A DNA stretch of 33,775 nucleotides from Acidobacteriota bacterium (GTDB taxonomy: Bacteria > Acidobacteriota > Aminicenantia > UBA2199). Where the stretch lies: contig JALOLC010000027.1 in NCBI GenBank assembly GCA_025456175.1, positions 1 to 33,775 on the forward strand. Direction: 5' to 3'. Numbering within the stretch: position 1 is the stretch's first letter; the number at the start of each line of letters is the position of its first letter. This document shows positions 1 through 8,389 of the stretch, one piece after another. Below the pieces are notes generated by a model. It worked only from the letters and a program-made list of their open reading frames with translations. It made no database searches and was not told where the DNA came from. The translations under genes were made by a program, and so were the position numbers.

Positions 1-20
1 CCTTGTGCTACCACTAGCCC

Positions 21-770
21 ATGGAAAAGGTGCTCGGCAATGCGCTGCGCAAGGAGCGGGAAGCGCGCGGCGTCTCGCTGGCCGACATCGCCCGCGAGAC
101 GCGCATCGGCACCCGCTTTCTTCAGGCCCTGGAAGAGGAGGATTTCGCGGCCTTTCCCGGAAACTTCTATGTTCATTATTACCTGAAGAGCTATCTGCAT
201 GCCTGCGGCGCGGATGAGACGGCTTTCTTCAATACCTACCAGCCCTACTTGACTTCCGCCCTCAAGGACGGCCTTGAGATCCCGCCCGACCGGTACATGC
301 ACAAGATGTCCTATCTCAAGTTCCGCAAGAGCCAGAAGATCCTCATGGCGATCGTGCTGCTGGCGCTGCTCGCCTTGCTGGCCTTTTTGCTTTTCGGCCC
401 GCCGCGGCTGCTGCGCAGGCTGACCGCCGCCGGCGCGCAGCACGCGGTCGCCATTCCGCCCTTCTCGGCCCACCTGTTCAGAACCGGCGCGGACCATTGC
501 CTGGACAAGGCGCCGCTCGTGGCGACGCTCGCCTTTGATTCCTCCTGCTGGGTGCGGCTGCTGCGCGGGTCCGACAAGATCGTGGAAAAGGTCTTTCAAA
601 AAGGGGACACGGTCTCGCTGCCCGGCTACCAGCTGACCCTGATCATCGAGAAGCCACAGGCGGTGCGCCTGAGCCTCAACGGCCGCGATGTCCCCTCACT
701 CCGCCGGGAGCCCGAGGCCGTCAAGCTGGTCGTCGACCCCGGCAACCTCCAGGAAATCCTGCAGCGCTGA
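21..770 (+). CDS. RodZ-like protein: N-terminal helix-turn-helix, one TM helix, C-terminal DUF4115-like domain
   Basis: LGNALRKEREARGVSLADIARETRIGTRFLQALEEEDFAAFPGNFYVHYYLKSYL is the typical RodZ/HTH_25 N-terminus; hydrophobic ILMAIVLLALLALLAFLLF; CWVRLL..VFQKGDTVSL..YQLTLII C-terminal domain. Confidence 0.85.
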   Translation: MEKVLGNALRKEREARGVSLADIARETRIGTRFLQALEEEDFAAFPGNFYVHYYLKSYLHACGADETAFFNTYQPYLTSALKDGLEIPPDRYMHKMSYLKFRKSQKILMAIVLLALLALLAFLLFGPPRLLRRLTAAGAQHAVAIPPFSAHLFRTGADHCLDKAPLVATLAFDSSCWVRLLRGSDKIVEKVFQKGDTVSLPGYQLTLIIEKPQAVRLSLNGRDVPSLRREPEAVKLVVDPGNLQEILQR

Positions 771-776
771 ACGGGC

Positions 777-1796
777 ATGGTCTCCAAGAATCCTTTGGTC
801 CAGAAGATCGCCGAGGGCGCCTCCAGCGAGGACCTGCTGCGCTACCTGCTCGACAAGCAGCTGGCCTTCACCGACGAGGAATACCTGGAGAGCCTGGTCT
901 TCGTCCTGACCGATCCCCGGGCCGCCACGCGCGCCCATGAGCTGCTGGGATTGATCCCGCAGCCGACCAAGGAGCAGTATGTCCAAAAGAAGGAAGCCGA
1001 TCTCAAGGTGGTCGACTTCATTCTCCAAGAAGCCTTGGACGGTGGGTATTTCGGCACCCTGACCCTGATCATCCAAAATCAGGGCTACCCCGCCGATTTC
1101 ATCCTGCGCATCGCCGCCCAGGGCCGGGCCGCGGTCCTGGAGTCCATGCTGGAGAACCAGGTGCGCCTGATCGCCTTCCCGGAAATCATGGAAAGGATGG
1201 AGGTCAATCCCGACTGCAACGCCTACATTCGCGGCCGCATCATGGAACTGCGCGATTTTTACCTCCGGCCGCAGGCCGCGGCCATCCCCGAGACCGAGGT
1301 GATCGAAAACCTGGCCGCGATCGTGGCCGAGGAGAAGAAAAAGGACCCGCAGCTGGACGCGGACCAGGTCAAGCAGGAGGCGCTGACCGCCCTGCAGCGC
1401 ATCAACCGCTTGGGTGTTTCGGATCGCGTGCGCCTGGCCCTGACCGGCAACAAGACCGAGCGCCTGGTGCTGATCAAGGACCCCAACAAGCTGGTGCAGG
1501 TGGCCGTGCTCGAAAGCCCCAAGATGGCCGACGACGAGGCGCTCATCCATGTCCGCAACCTGAGCCTGCCGGGGGAGATCATCGCCAAGATCGCCGCCAA
1601 CCGCGACTGGACGAAGAACTATACCATCATCCTCGCCCTGGTGGAGAACCCCAAGACGCCGGTCAGCCGCGCCATCAGCTTCGTCAAGCAGCTGCATGAC
1701 CGTGACCTCAAGCGGCTGGCCAAGGACCGCAACGTCAGCCCCGTGATCCGCACCCTGACCGAGAACCTGGTGAAGCAGAAGGAAAAGGTCAAGTAG
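777..1796 (+). CDS. Conserved hypothetical protein, all-helical, HEAT-like repeat character
   Basis: Full-length ORF 6 bp after the RodZ-like gene; repeated helical segments; no catalytic motif recognised. Confidence 0.7.
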   Translation: MVSKNPLVQKIAEGASSEDLLRYLLDKQLAFTDEEYLESLVFVLTDPRAATRAHELLGLIPQPTKEQYVQKKEADLKVVDFILQEALDGGYFGTLTLIIQNQGYPADFILRIAAQGRAAVLESMLENQVRLIAFPEIMERMEVNPDCNAYIRGRIMELRDFYLRPQAAAIPETEVIENLAAIVAEEKKKDPQLDADQVKQEALTALQRINRLGVSDRVRLALTGNKTERLVLIKDPNKLVQVAVLESPKMADDEALIHVRNLSLPGEIIAKIAANRDWTKNYTIILALVENPKTPVSRAISFVKQLHDRDLKRLAKDRNVSPVIRTLTENLVKQKEKVK

Positions 1797-3093
1797 CCAA
1801 CAGGCGGTAGATCAGTTTCTTGACGTCGAAAATAGTTGCGGTGCCGCCGAGCAGGTCAGGGCGGCTGCAGCCGATGAAGGCGTTGTCCTGGCGGTGCATG
1901 CCGGTGAAGTGGCTCGTGCCGCTTTGGCATTCCTTTTCCATTCCCCCCTTGAGGTCGATCCCGGGCGCCGAGAGCAGCACCAGGTCGGGGGCATGCGCGG
2001 CCTGGCTGCCGCTGTACAGCTCCTCCTTGAGGAACACCCGGCGCACGGCCTTGCTGGAGCCGACTTCGTAGCCCGCGAACAGCTGCCCAAGCTCGGAGCG
2101 GACCCTCTCGTAATCGCCTGCCGACACGCCCCCCCTGGGGTATTTCCCCTGCCGGTGGACGTAAAGCCGCGACGGGTCGAGGGCGAAGGCCTTGGCGCGC
2201 GGGCTGATGGCGGTCAGCCCCTTGGCGTCGGAGTTCTCGCGGACGAAGAAGCCGTTCTTGGCAAGGACCTGGTTCAGATAGACTTCGCTGCGGATGGGGC
2301 CGAAGCCGTGGTCGGAGAGGGCGATCACCTCGACGTTGCCCATGGCTTCGGCGCGCTCTAGGAGACTGGCGGCCGCCTGGTCGACCTCCTGGAAAAAGGC
2401 GGCGAACTCGCCGTGGAGCGCGTGGCCGGGGTCGGCATAGGCGTCGTAGAGAAAGTGCTGCAGGCGGTCGGTCCCGGTCACGGTGAACATGAAAACGTCC
2501 CACTGCTCCCTTTCCCAGAGCATGGCCGCGACCTGGCGGCGCACCTTCAGGGCGCAGTGCAGGTCGGCCAGGAACTCGGCCTGGCGCTCGCGGCCCTTGC
2601 CGGCGTCGACATCGATCTGGTAGCCTGCCTGCCTGAGCCAGGGCAGGTAGCGCGCCGGGTAGACCGCCTTTTCCAGGTCGAGGGCCACGAACCCGGAGAT
2701 CAGCACTCCGGGGATGGGCCGGGCCGGGTACGTGGCGGGCAGGTTGATGATCACCGAGCGCAGGCCGCGCGCCCCCAGCTCGTCAAAGAACGGCTCGGCC
2801 TTCAGGTCACGGAAGTCGGGGAAGCGGTACTGGTAGGAGCCGGGGACAAGGTCGACGAAGCCGTATATCCCGTGCTCGCCGGCCTGGGTGCCGGTCATGA
2901 AGCTGGACCAGGAGACGGCCGAAATCTCGGGTATGGATGCCGCCAGCGGCGCCAGCGCTTCCGCGGCGAAGAACTCCCGCAGGCGCGGCAGGAGCGAAGG
3001 CCGCTTGGCGCTGCCGGCGATCATCCCGTAGGAGACGCCGTCCAGTCCGATGATCAGGACTTTTTTCCCGCCCTGGCGGCTGCGGGTCCTCAC
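1789..3093 (-). CDS. Alkaline phosphatase superfamily protein (type I phosphodiesterase/nucleotide pyrophosphatase-like)
   Basis: KVLIIGLDGVSYGMI, SWSSFMTGTQAGEHGIYGF, TDRLQHFLYDAY and ALSDHGFGPI motifs. Confidence 0.85.
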   Translation of the reverse strand: MRTRSRQGGKKVLIIGLDGVSYGMIAGSAKRPSLLPRLREFFAAEALAPLAASIPEISAVSWSSFMTGTQAGEHGIYGFVDLVPGSYQYRFPDFRDLKAEPFFDELGARGLRSVIINLPATYPARPIPGVLISGFVALDLEKAVYPARYLPWLRQAGYQIDVDAGKGRERQAEFLADLHCALKVRRQVAAMLWEREQWDVFMFTVTGTDRLQHFLYDAYADPGHALHGEFAAFFQEVDQAAASLLERAEAMGNVEVIALSDHGFGPIRSEVYLNQVLAKNGFFVRENSDAKGLTAISPRAKAFALDPSRLYVHRQGKYPRGGVSAGDYERVRSELGQLFAGYEVGSSKAVRRVFLKEELYSGSQAAHAPDLVLLSAPGIDLKGGMEKECQSGTSHFTGMHRQDNAFIGCSRPDLLGGTATIFDVKKLIYRLLAT

Positions 3094-3138
3094 TTCCGTC
3101 TGGCAACGGCCGGGAGCGGCCGTAACGCGGGCTCCGCC

Positions 3139-4287
3139 TTACTCCACGAAGGGATGGCCATGCTTGAGTATCTCATCGGCGACCTCGCGGCGCATCATCG
3201 ACTCGGGCGGGACCTGCTTGCTGACCAGCTTCTCGCGGATGATCTTGCCGGCGAAGTCGATGTGGTCGCTCTGGGGGTGGGGGCAGGTCTTGTCGTTGGC
3301 GATGGAGTTGCATTTCTTGCAGAAGAAGAAGCTCATGAAGAACATGGGGATGATGCCCAGGTCGGGGAAGCTGTCGAAGATCTTCTGGGCGGCGAAGGGG
3401 TGGTAGTAGCTGCCAACGCCGGCGTGGTCGCGGCCGATGATGAAGTGCGAGCAGCCGAAGTTCTTGCGCACGATGGCGTGGAAGATGGCCTCCTTGGGGC
3501 CGGCGTAACGCATCTCGAACTGCAGGATGGACATGACCGTGTGTTCCTTGACGTAATACTCGTCGATCAGCGCCTTGTAGGAGTCGAGGATCACCTCGTC
3601 GGTGAAGTCGCCCGGCTTCTTCCTGCCGATCACCGGGTGGATGAACAGGCCGTCGACGATCGACTGCGCCGACTTCTGGACGTACTCGTGGCCGAGGTGC
3701 GCGACGTTGCGCGTCTGGAAGCCGACCACGGTGTTCCACTTCTTCTCCTTGAACAGCACGCGGGTCTCGCGCGGGGTCAGGTAGTAGGCGGGGAAACGGG
3801 TGATGGGCTCGCACAGGAGGTTGATGCTGCCGCCGACGAAGAACTCGCCGCCGGCCTTGATCTGCTGCACGCCGGGATGCTTCTCGTCCGTGGTGCCGAA
3901 GATGTTGCGCGCGTACTCCTCGAAGTCCCAGGCATAGATGTCCTCGACCTGCATGGAGGCGATCACGGCCTGCCCGGTCCTGAGGATGATGGTGTCGTTC
4001 TTGGCAAACTTCCTGGCTGCCGCGCGGTCGACGGGCAGGACGATGGGCAGGGTCCAGGCGTAGCCGCTGGCCAGCCGGCTGTTGTGGACCACCTCGCGAA
4101 AGTCCTCCTGATTCATGAAGCCCCGCAGGGGGGAAAAAACCCCGGTGGCGATGTTCTGTACCTCGATGGCCTTCTCCTCGTCGATTTCCAGGTTGAAGAA
4201 CCTGTCGCCGAACGAGAGGATGGCCTCGCGTTCCTTGGCCGACAGGACACGGTCGATCAGCTCGCCGCCGTGGGGTTTGACGATCAT
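3139..4287 (-). CDS. sat: Sulfate adenylyltransferase (ATP sulfurylase)
   Basis: GFQTRNVAHLGHEYVQ (QTRN and HxxH motifs), GRDHAGVGSYY, zinc-type CKKCNSIANDKTCPHP near the C-terminus. Confidence 0.95.
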   Translation of the reverse strand: MIVKPHGGELIDRVLSAKEREAILSFGDRFFNLEIDEEKAIEVQNIATGVFSPLRGFMNQEDFREVVHNSRLASGYAWTLPIVLPVDRAAARKFAKNDTIILRTGQAVIASMQVEDIYAWDFEEYARNIFGTTDEKHPGVQQIKAGGEFFVGGSINLLCEPITRFPAYYLTPRETRVLFKEKKWNTVVGFQTRNVAHLGHEYVQKSAQSIVDGLFIHPVIGRKKPGDFTDEVILDSYKALIDEYYVKEHTVMSILQFEMRYAGPKEAIFHAIVRKNFGCSHFIIGRDHAGVGSYYHPFAAQKIFDSFPDLGIIPMFFMSFFFCKKCNSIANDKTCPHPQSDHIDFAGKIIREKLVSKQVPPESMMRREVADEILKHGHPFVE

Positions 4288-4297
4288 GGTGCTCTCC

Positions 4298-5023
4298 TTA
4301 ACTGATGTAGCCGAGCTTTCTCAGCTTTTCGCGTACCGCGTCCTCCTCGGACTGGGACAGGTCGCCGGCGGCGCTGTTCTGGGCCGCGTACTGGCTGAGG
4401 ATGTGGGTGACGAAGGTCGGCAGGTCCGGAAAGCTCTGGCCGGCCATGATCCTGACCAGGTCCCGGCGCAGGTAGTCGGGGATGGCGATGTCCCGGCTGC
4501 CGCCCAGGTAGCCCAACTCCTCCAGCTTGCCCAGGATCTTTTTCAGGGACTCGGCCTCGGTCTCCTTGTCCGACTCCACCACCAGCTCCGGGTGCTCCGG
4601 CTCCTCGAAGGGGTCGGAGACTCCGGTGAAGTTCTTGATCTCGCCGGCCATGGCCTTGCGGTACATGCCCTTGACGTCGCGCTCCATGCATTTCTCCAGC
4701 GAGCACTTGACGTAGACCTCGACATAGTTGCCGATCAGCTTGCGGTTCTCCTCGCGGATGCTGCGGTAGGGCGAGACGAACGCCGCCGTCGTCACGGCCC
4801 CGTGCTTGGTCAGCAGGGAGCAGACGAAGCCCACGCGGCGGATATTTTCATCCCGGTCCTCCTTGGAAAAGCCCAGTCCCTTGCTCAGGTACTTGCGGGT
4901 GACGTCGCCATCCAAGTCCTCGCTGATGATGCCGCGCCTCTTCAGCTCGGCGCTCAGCTTCAGGGCCAGCGTGGTCTTTCCCGAGCAGGGAAGCCCGGTG
5001 AACCAAACCGTTACTCCTTTCAT
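4298..5023 (-). CDS. cysC: Adenylylsulfate kinase with about 65-aa C-terminal extension
   Basis: WFTGLPCSGKTTLALKL Walker A, LDGDVTRKYLSKGLGFSKEDRDENIRRVGFV, FVSPYRSIREENR; C-terminal extension from GGSRDIAIPDYL onward. Confidence 0.92.
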   Translation of the reverse strand: MKGVTVWFTGLPCSGKTTLALKLSAELKRRGIISEDLDGDVTRKYLSKGLGFSKEDRDENIRRVGFVCSLLTKHGAVTTAAFVSPYRSIREENRKLIGNYVEVYVKCSLEKCMERDVKGMYRKAMAGEIKNFTGVSDPFEEPEHPELVVESDKETEAESLKKILGKLEELGYLGGSRDIAIPDYLRRDLVRIMAGQSFPDLPTFVTHILSQYAAQNSAAGDLSQSEEDAVREKLRKLGYIS

Positions 5024-5057
5024 GTGTTGCTCCTTCTATATGAGATGGTACGAATGG

Positions 5058-5576
5058 CTAGCGCTGGACGACCAGGTACTTCTTGGGCAGGATGAGCTTG
5101 CTGGAGAAGCGGACGTTGGTCAGCAGGATCATGGCCCGCTCGCGGTCGGGCAGCTCCTCCTGGAATATCCCCTCCCAGCCCTCGAAGTCGCCTTCGTCGA
5201 TCAGGATGCGGTCGCCCTGGTGGAAATGGTCCTCGCGCCGGCGCAGCACGACCACGCCGCCGTTCTCGCGCGACTTGATGTCCTGGACCTTATCGTCGGC
5301 GAGGGTCCAGAGGTACTCGTTGCAGCCGAGGAGCGATTTCACCCCGCGGGTGTAGCGCACCTTCTGGTAGAACTCCTGGATGTCGAAGCGGGCGAACAGG
5401 TAGCCGCTGAACAGCGGGGCGATGCGGTCGACCCTGACCCTGTCCTTCTTGACCTTCTTGTTGTAGACCGGCAGGTACACGTCGATGCCCAGCGGGCGCA
5501 GGTTCTTTTCAGCGTCGAATTCCTGCTTGGGCTTGCTGTTGACGATGAACCAATCGCTGCCGGGAATGTCTTTCAT
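5058..5576 (-). CDS. NusG/RfaH-family transcription antitermination factor paralog
   Basis: DWFIVNSKPKQEFDAEKNL...VYLPVYNKK...PLFSGYLFARFD is an RfaH/UpxY/LoaP-type NGN domain; KOW-like C-terminus FHQGDRILIDEGDFEGWEGIFQEE. Confidence 0.87.
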   Translation of the reverse strand: MKDIPGSDWFIVNSKPKQEFDAEKNLRPLGIDVYLPVYNKKVKKDRVRVDRIAPLFSGYLFARFDIQEFYQKVRYTRGVKSLLGCNEYLWTLADDKVQDIKSRENGGVVVLRRREDHFHQGDRILIDEGDFEGWEGIFQEELPDRERAMILLTNVRFSSKLILPKKYLVVQR

Positions 5577-5582
5577 CAGGAA

Positions 5583-5611
5583 ATTTTAGAACAGATCGCC
5601 CGTTTTGTCAA
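5583..5611 (-). promoter_or_regulatory. Near-consensus promoter for NusG-like gene
   Basis: Minus strand TTGACA (5611-5606), N17, TAAAAT (5588-5583), ATG begins at 5576. Confidence 0.8.
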
Positions 5612-5665
5612 TGACCGGCCGGCGCCCCGCCGTCCCGCGGCTCCGGGCATTTTCGCCGCCAGATA

Positions 5666-5674
5666 TGCTATAAT
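5666..5674 (+). promoter_or_regulatory. Extended -10 promoter TGCTATAAT
   Basis: TGC 5666-5668, TATAAT 5669-5674, AAGGA before ATG 5692. Confidence 0.6.
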
Positions 5675-5691
5675 GCCCTCAAGGAAATAAA

Positions 5692-6330
5692 ATGACCCAG
5701 AATGAGAAAAACGGACCCGCTGCATCGCTCAGCGGCGCCCCGCAGGGCGATGAGATCCTGGACGAATACATCAGACCGTGGTGGCAGAACTCGAAGATCT
5801 GGCTGGGCGTCACGGTGCTGGTGATCGCGGCGGTCTTTGCCGTGGTCTACAAGAAGACCGTGCTGAACAAGGCGATCACCCCCGCCGAATTGAAGGCGGC
5901 CATCCAGCTGTTCGACATCTCCAGCCAGTGGAAGGTCACCGAGAAGGTCAGCGACGAGGATTTCCAGGGGATCATCCTGGCCCCCGAGGTCTCCTTCCGC
6001 CTGCGCAACGTCTCAAAAAAGGATTTGAGCTATGTCTTTTTGCTGGGGGTGTTCCGCTTCATGGACAGCGGCAAGGTGATCGGCGAAGGCTACCAAATGA
6101 CCCTGCGCACGCCCCTGCCTCCGGGAGGCGAGAGCGAGCGCATCACGCTCAACGCCGGCTTCGGCTACCGCGCCACCTCGGCGGCGGCCTTCGACAAGCA
6201 CAAGCAGGACTGGCGCAACTCCTTCTGCGAGGTGTTCGCCAAGTCGCACAACTCGGGATTGACGATGATCCGGACCTTCTATGTCAGCCGCCGGATCGAA
6301 GGCCAGGACCTTGAGGTCGAGATCCGCTAG
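5692..6330 (+). CDS. Conserved hypothetical membrane-anchored protein (single N-terminal TM)
   Basis: IWLGVTVLVIAAVFAVVY TM segment; soluble beta-rich C-terminal part; own extended -10 promoter. Confidence 0.65.
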   Translation: MTQNEKNGPAASLSGAPQGDEILDEYIRPWWQNSKIWLGVTVLVIAAVFAVVYKKTVLNKAITPAELKAAIQLFDISSQWKVTEKVSDEDFQGIILAPEVSFRLRNVSKKDLSYVFLLGVFRFMDSGKVIGEGYQMTLRTPLPPGGESERITLNAGFGYRATSAAAFDKHKQDWRNSFCEVFAKSHNSGLTMIRTFYVSRRIEGQDLEVEIR

Positions 6331-6338
6331 GGCGGGGC

Positions 6339-6824
6339 TTATTTCAGCAAGTCGGCGATCTTGTCCTTGAGAGCGCTTCCCCGCAGCTGCGTTGCCGCGA
6401 TCTTCCCCTGGCGGTCGATGACATAGGTCGAAGGAATGAACTCGACCTGGTACTTCTCGGCGAGCTCGCCTCCCGCCTGGCGGTCGATGACATGGACCCA
6501 GTCCATCCCCTTGTCGGCAACGAACTTGCGGGCGGCGTCGAGGTCGCGGTCGAGGCTGACGCTGAGCAGGACGAACTTCCGATTCTTGAAGCTCCTCTGG
6601 ATGTCGATCAAGTTCGGCACCTCGGCGCGGCAGGGGGGGCACCAGGTGGCCCAGAAATCGAGCAGCACGACCTTGCCTTTCAGGCCGGAGAGGGTCAGCT
6701 TTGCCCCTGAAATATCGGTCACGGTGAAGTCGGGCGGTGTGCCACCCGCCTCATGCCCGCGGCAGGAAATTGCCGCCGCCAGGAGGAACACGGCTATCAG
6801 GATTGATGATTTTGCTTGTTTCAT
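6339..6824 (-). CDS. TlpA/ResA-like thioredoxin-fold protein with signal peptide
   Basis: LLDFWATWCPPCRAEVPNL active site; N-terminal MKQAKSSILIAVFLLAAAISCRG; start at 6824 chosen over the upstream ATG because that ATG precedes the -10. Confidence 0.9.
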   Translation of the reverse strand: MKQAKSSILIAVFLLAAAISCRGHEAGGTPPDFTVTDISGAKLTLSGLKGKVVLLDFWATWCPPCRAEVPNLIDIQRSFKNRKFVLLSVSLDRDLDAARKFVADKGMDWVHVIDRQAGGELAEKYQVEFIPSTYVIDRQGKIAATQLRGSALKDKIADLLK

Positions 6825-6830
6825 GTCAAT

Positions 6831-6839
6831 ATTATACCA
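6831..6839 (-). promoter_or_regulatory. Extended -10 promoter TGGTATAAT for TlpA-like gene
   Basis: Minus strand TGGTATAAT followed by ATTGAC and ATG at 6824. Confidence 0.65.
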
Positions 6840-6945
6840 CAAAAGGTATGTTTAAAAAACTGCAAGGCCCCGTGGAACTGGCGGACGGTCAGTTGAATGA
6901 ATCGATCAGCGAGTTGGGGTTCTGTCCTTTTTTTTGGCCGCGGAT

Positions 6946-6974
6946 TTGCCTTCTCCGCAGCGTTGAGCTAGACT
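6946..6974 (+). promoter_or_regulatory. Sigma70-like promoter for DUF62 gene
   Basis: TTGCCT 6946-6951, N17, TAGACT 6969-6974. Confidence 0.5.
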
Positions 6975-6999
6975 GCTGCCCAGGAGCTCGGCAGGGGAG

Positions 7000-7797
7000 G
7001 TGAAAATGACCATCGGCATGATCACCGATTTCGGCGAGAACGATTATTTCGTGGGCACCTTGAAAGGCGTGATCAAGAAGATCAACCCCCAAGCCGGCGT
7101 CATTGACATCTGCCACGGCGTGCCCTCGTATTTCATCCCGGGCGGCTCTTACGTGCTGGAAAAAACCTATCGCTTTTTCCCTGCCGGCACGGTTTTCCTG
7201 GTGGTGGTCGATCCCGGGGTGGGCACCCAGCGCAAGCTGCTGCTGGCCACGGCCGCCGGCTTCAGTTTCGTCGCGCCCGACAACGGCATCCTGACCCCGA
7301 TCTTCGATCTGGGCCGGGACGTGCTTGTCCGCGAGATCAACCAGGACCGCTTCTTCCTGATCTCCGGTTCCTCCACTTTTGAGGCAAGGGACCGCATGGC
7401 CCCGATCGCCGCCCATCTCTCCCGCGGGGTTCCCGCCTCCGATATCGGCAGCGAGACGGCGGAATACGTTATCAACCTGGAATACCAACCGCAACTGCTG
7501 CCTCCCGACCGTATTGAGGGGCGGATCATCTGGGTGGACAAGTTCGGCAACATCATCACCAACGTGCCGGGGAAATGGCTCTTCGAGAAGCTGGGAAGCG
7601 GAGGCTTCACGCATTTCTCCTTGCGGCTCAACGATCGGGAGATCCGCGAGTACCGCCGGGATTATGCCTCGGCCAGCGGCCAGCCGTTCCTGCTGATCGG
7701 CAGCCACGGCAGCCTGGAGATCGCCATGAACCGCCGCCACGCCTTCCGGGAATTGCAGGCCGCGCTGTACCAGAAGTTCTTCATCGAATTTTCCTGA
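7000..7797 (+). CDS. SAM hydroxide adenosyltransferase (DUF62 / chlorinase-fluorinase superfamily)
   Basis: ITDFGENDYFVGTLKGVIKKINP, VVVDPGVGTQRK, APDNGILTP, WVDKFGNIITN, SHGSLEIA motifs; SD GGGGAGGTG. Confidence 0.9.
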   Translation: MKMTIGMITDFGENDYFVGTLKGVIKKINPQAGVIDICHGVPSYFIPGGSYVLEKTYRFFPAGTVFLVVVDPGVGTQRKLLLATAAGFSFVAPDNGILTPIFDLGRDVLVREINQDRFFLISGSSTFEARDRMAPIAAHLSRGVPASDIGSETAEYVINLEYQPQLLPPDRIEGRIIWVDKFGNIITNVPGKWLFEKLGSGGFTHFSLRLNDREIREYRRDYASASGQPFLLIGSHGSLEIAMNRRHAFRELQAALYQKFFIEFS

Positions 7798-7801
7798 GCG
7801 A

Positions 7802-7830
7802 TTGAATATTCTGGGGAATTGAACTATATT
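7802..7830 (+). promoter_or_regulatory. Sigma70-like promoter for rubrerythrin-like gene
   Basis: TTGAAT 7802-7807, N17, TATATT 7825-7830. Confidence 0.65.
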
Positions 7831-7877
7831 GTTGGCACTTCGGGCTGGCAAGTGAAAAACAGTACAGAGGTGAGAAC

Positions 7878-8360
7878 ATGTCGTATCTGCTGGACGTGAA
7901 GGAAATACTGGGGTTCGCCGTGTATATTGAAGAACGGGGCTATGAATTCTATGTCGAGGCGATGAAGAAGTTCGGCGAGCCGCGCGCCACCGAGCTCTTC
8001 CAGTACCTGGCCGACGAGGAGTTCAAGCATGAAAAGCTCTTCAGGGAGCTGCAGGGCCAGGAGGGCGATGTGAAGAGGGGGGAGCCCGACGCCGAATACC
8101 AGGCCTACATGAGGGAGTTCGTCAAGGCCCACCAGCTGGGCGACAGGGAGGCGATCCACGCCAAGCTGGACCGGCTGTCGACCCTGGGGGAAATCCTGGA
8201 CCTGGCCATGGGCTTCGAGAAGGATTCGATCGTCTTCTTTTCCGAGCTGAAGGAGATGTTCGCCAGGGGCCATACCGCCGCGATCGAGAGGGTCGTCCGC
8301 GAGGAGATGGGCCATTTGCGCAGGATCTTCCAGATGAAGCAACAGCTGGGCAGAACCTGA
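7878..8360 (+). CDS. Rubrerythrin/ferritin-like diiron protein
   Basis: EERGYEFYVEA, LADEEFKHEKLF, EKDSIVFFSEL, REEMGHLRRI (E..ExxH pairs); SD AGAGGTGA. Confidence 0.82.
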   Translation: MSYLLDVKEILGFAVYIEERGYEFYVEAMKKFGEPRATELFQYLADEEFKHEKLFRELQGQEGDVKRGEPDAEYQAYMREFVKAHQLGDREAIHAKLDRLSTLGEILDLAMGFEKDSIVFFSELKEMFARGHTAAIERVVREEMGHLRRIFQMKQQLGRT

Positions 8361-8389
8361 AGCCTTTTCAAGCAAGGCAAGGAGGGAGC

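Noticed and set aside
3101-3125. ACGGCC-GGGAGC-GGCCGT hairpin between sat and the AlkP-like gene
   Set aside because: Good stem but no U-tract on either strand, so not called a terminator; could be a processing site but evidence is thin.
2413-4305. 630-aa plus-strand ORF opposite the AlkP-like gene and sat
   Set aside because: Spans two well-supported genes on the other strand; no recognisable domain.
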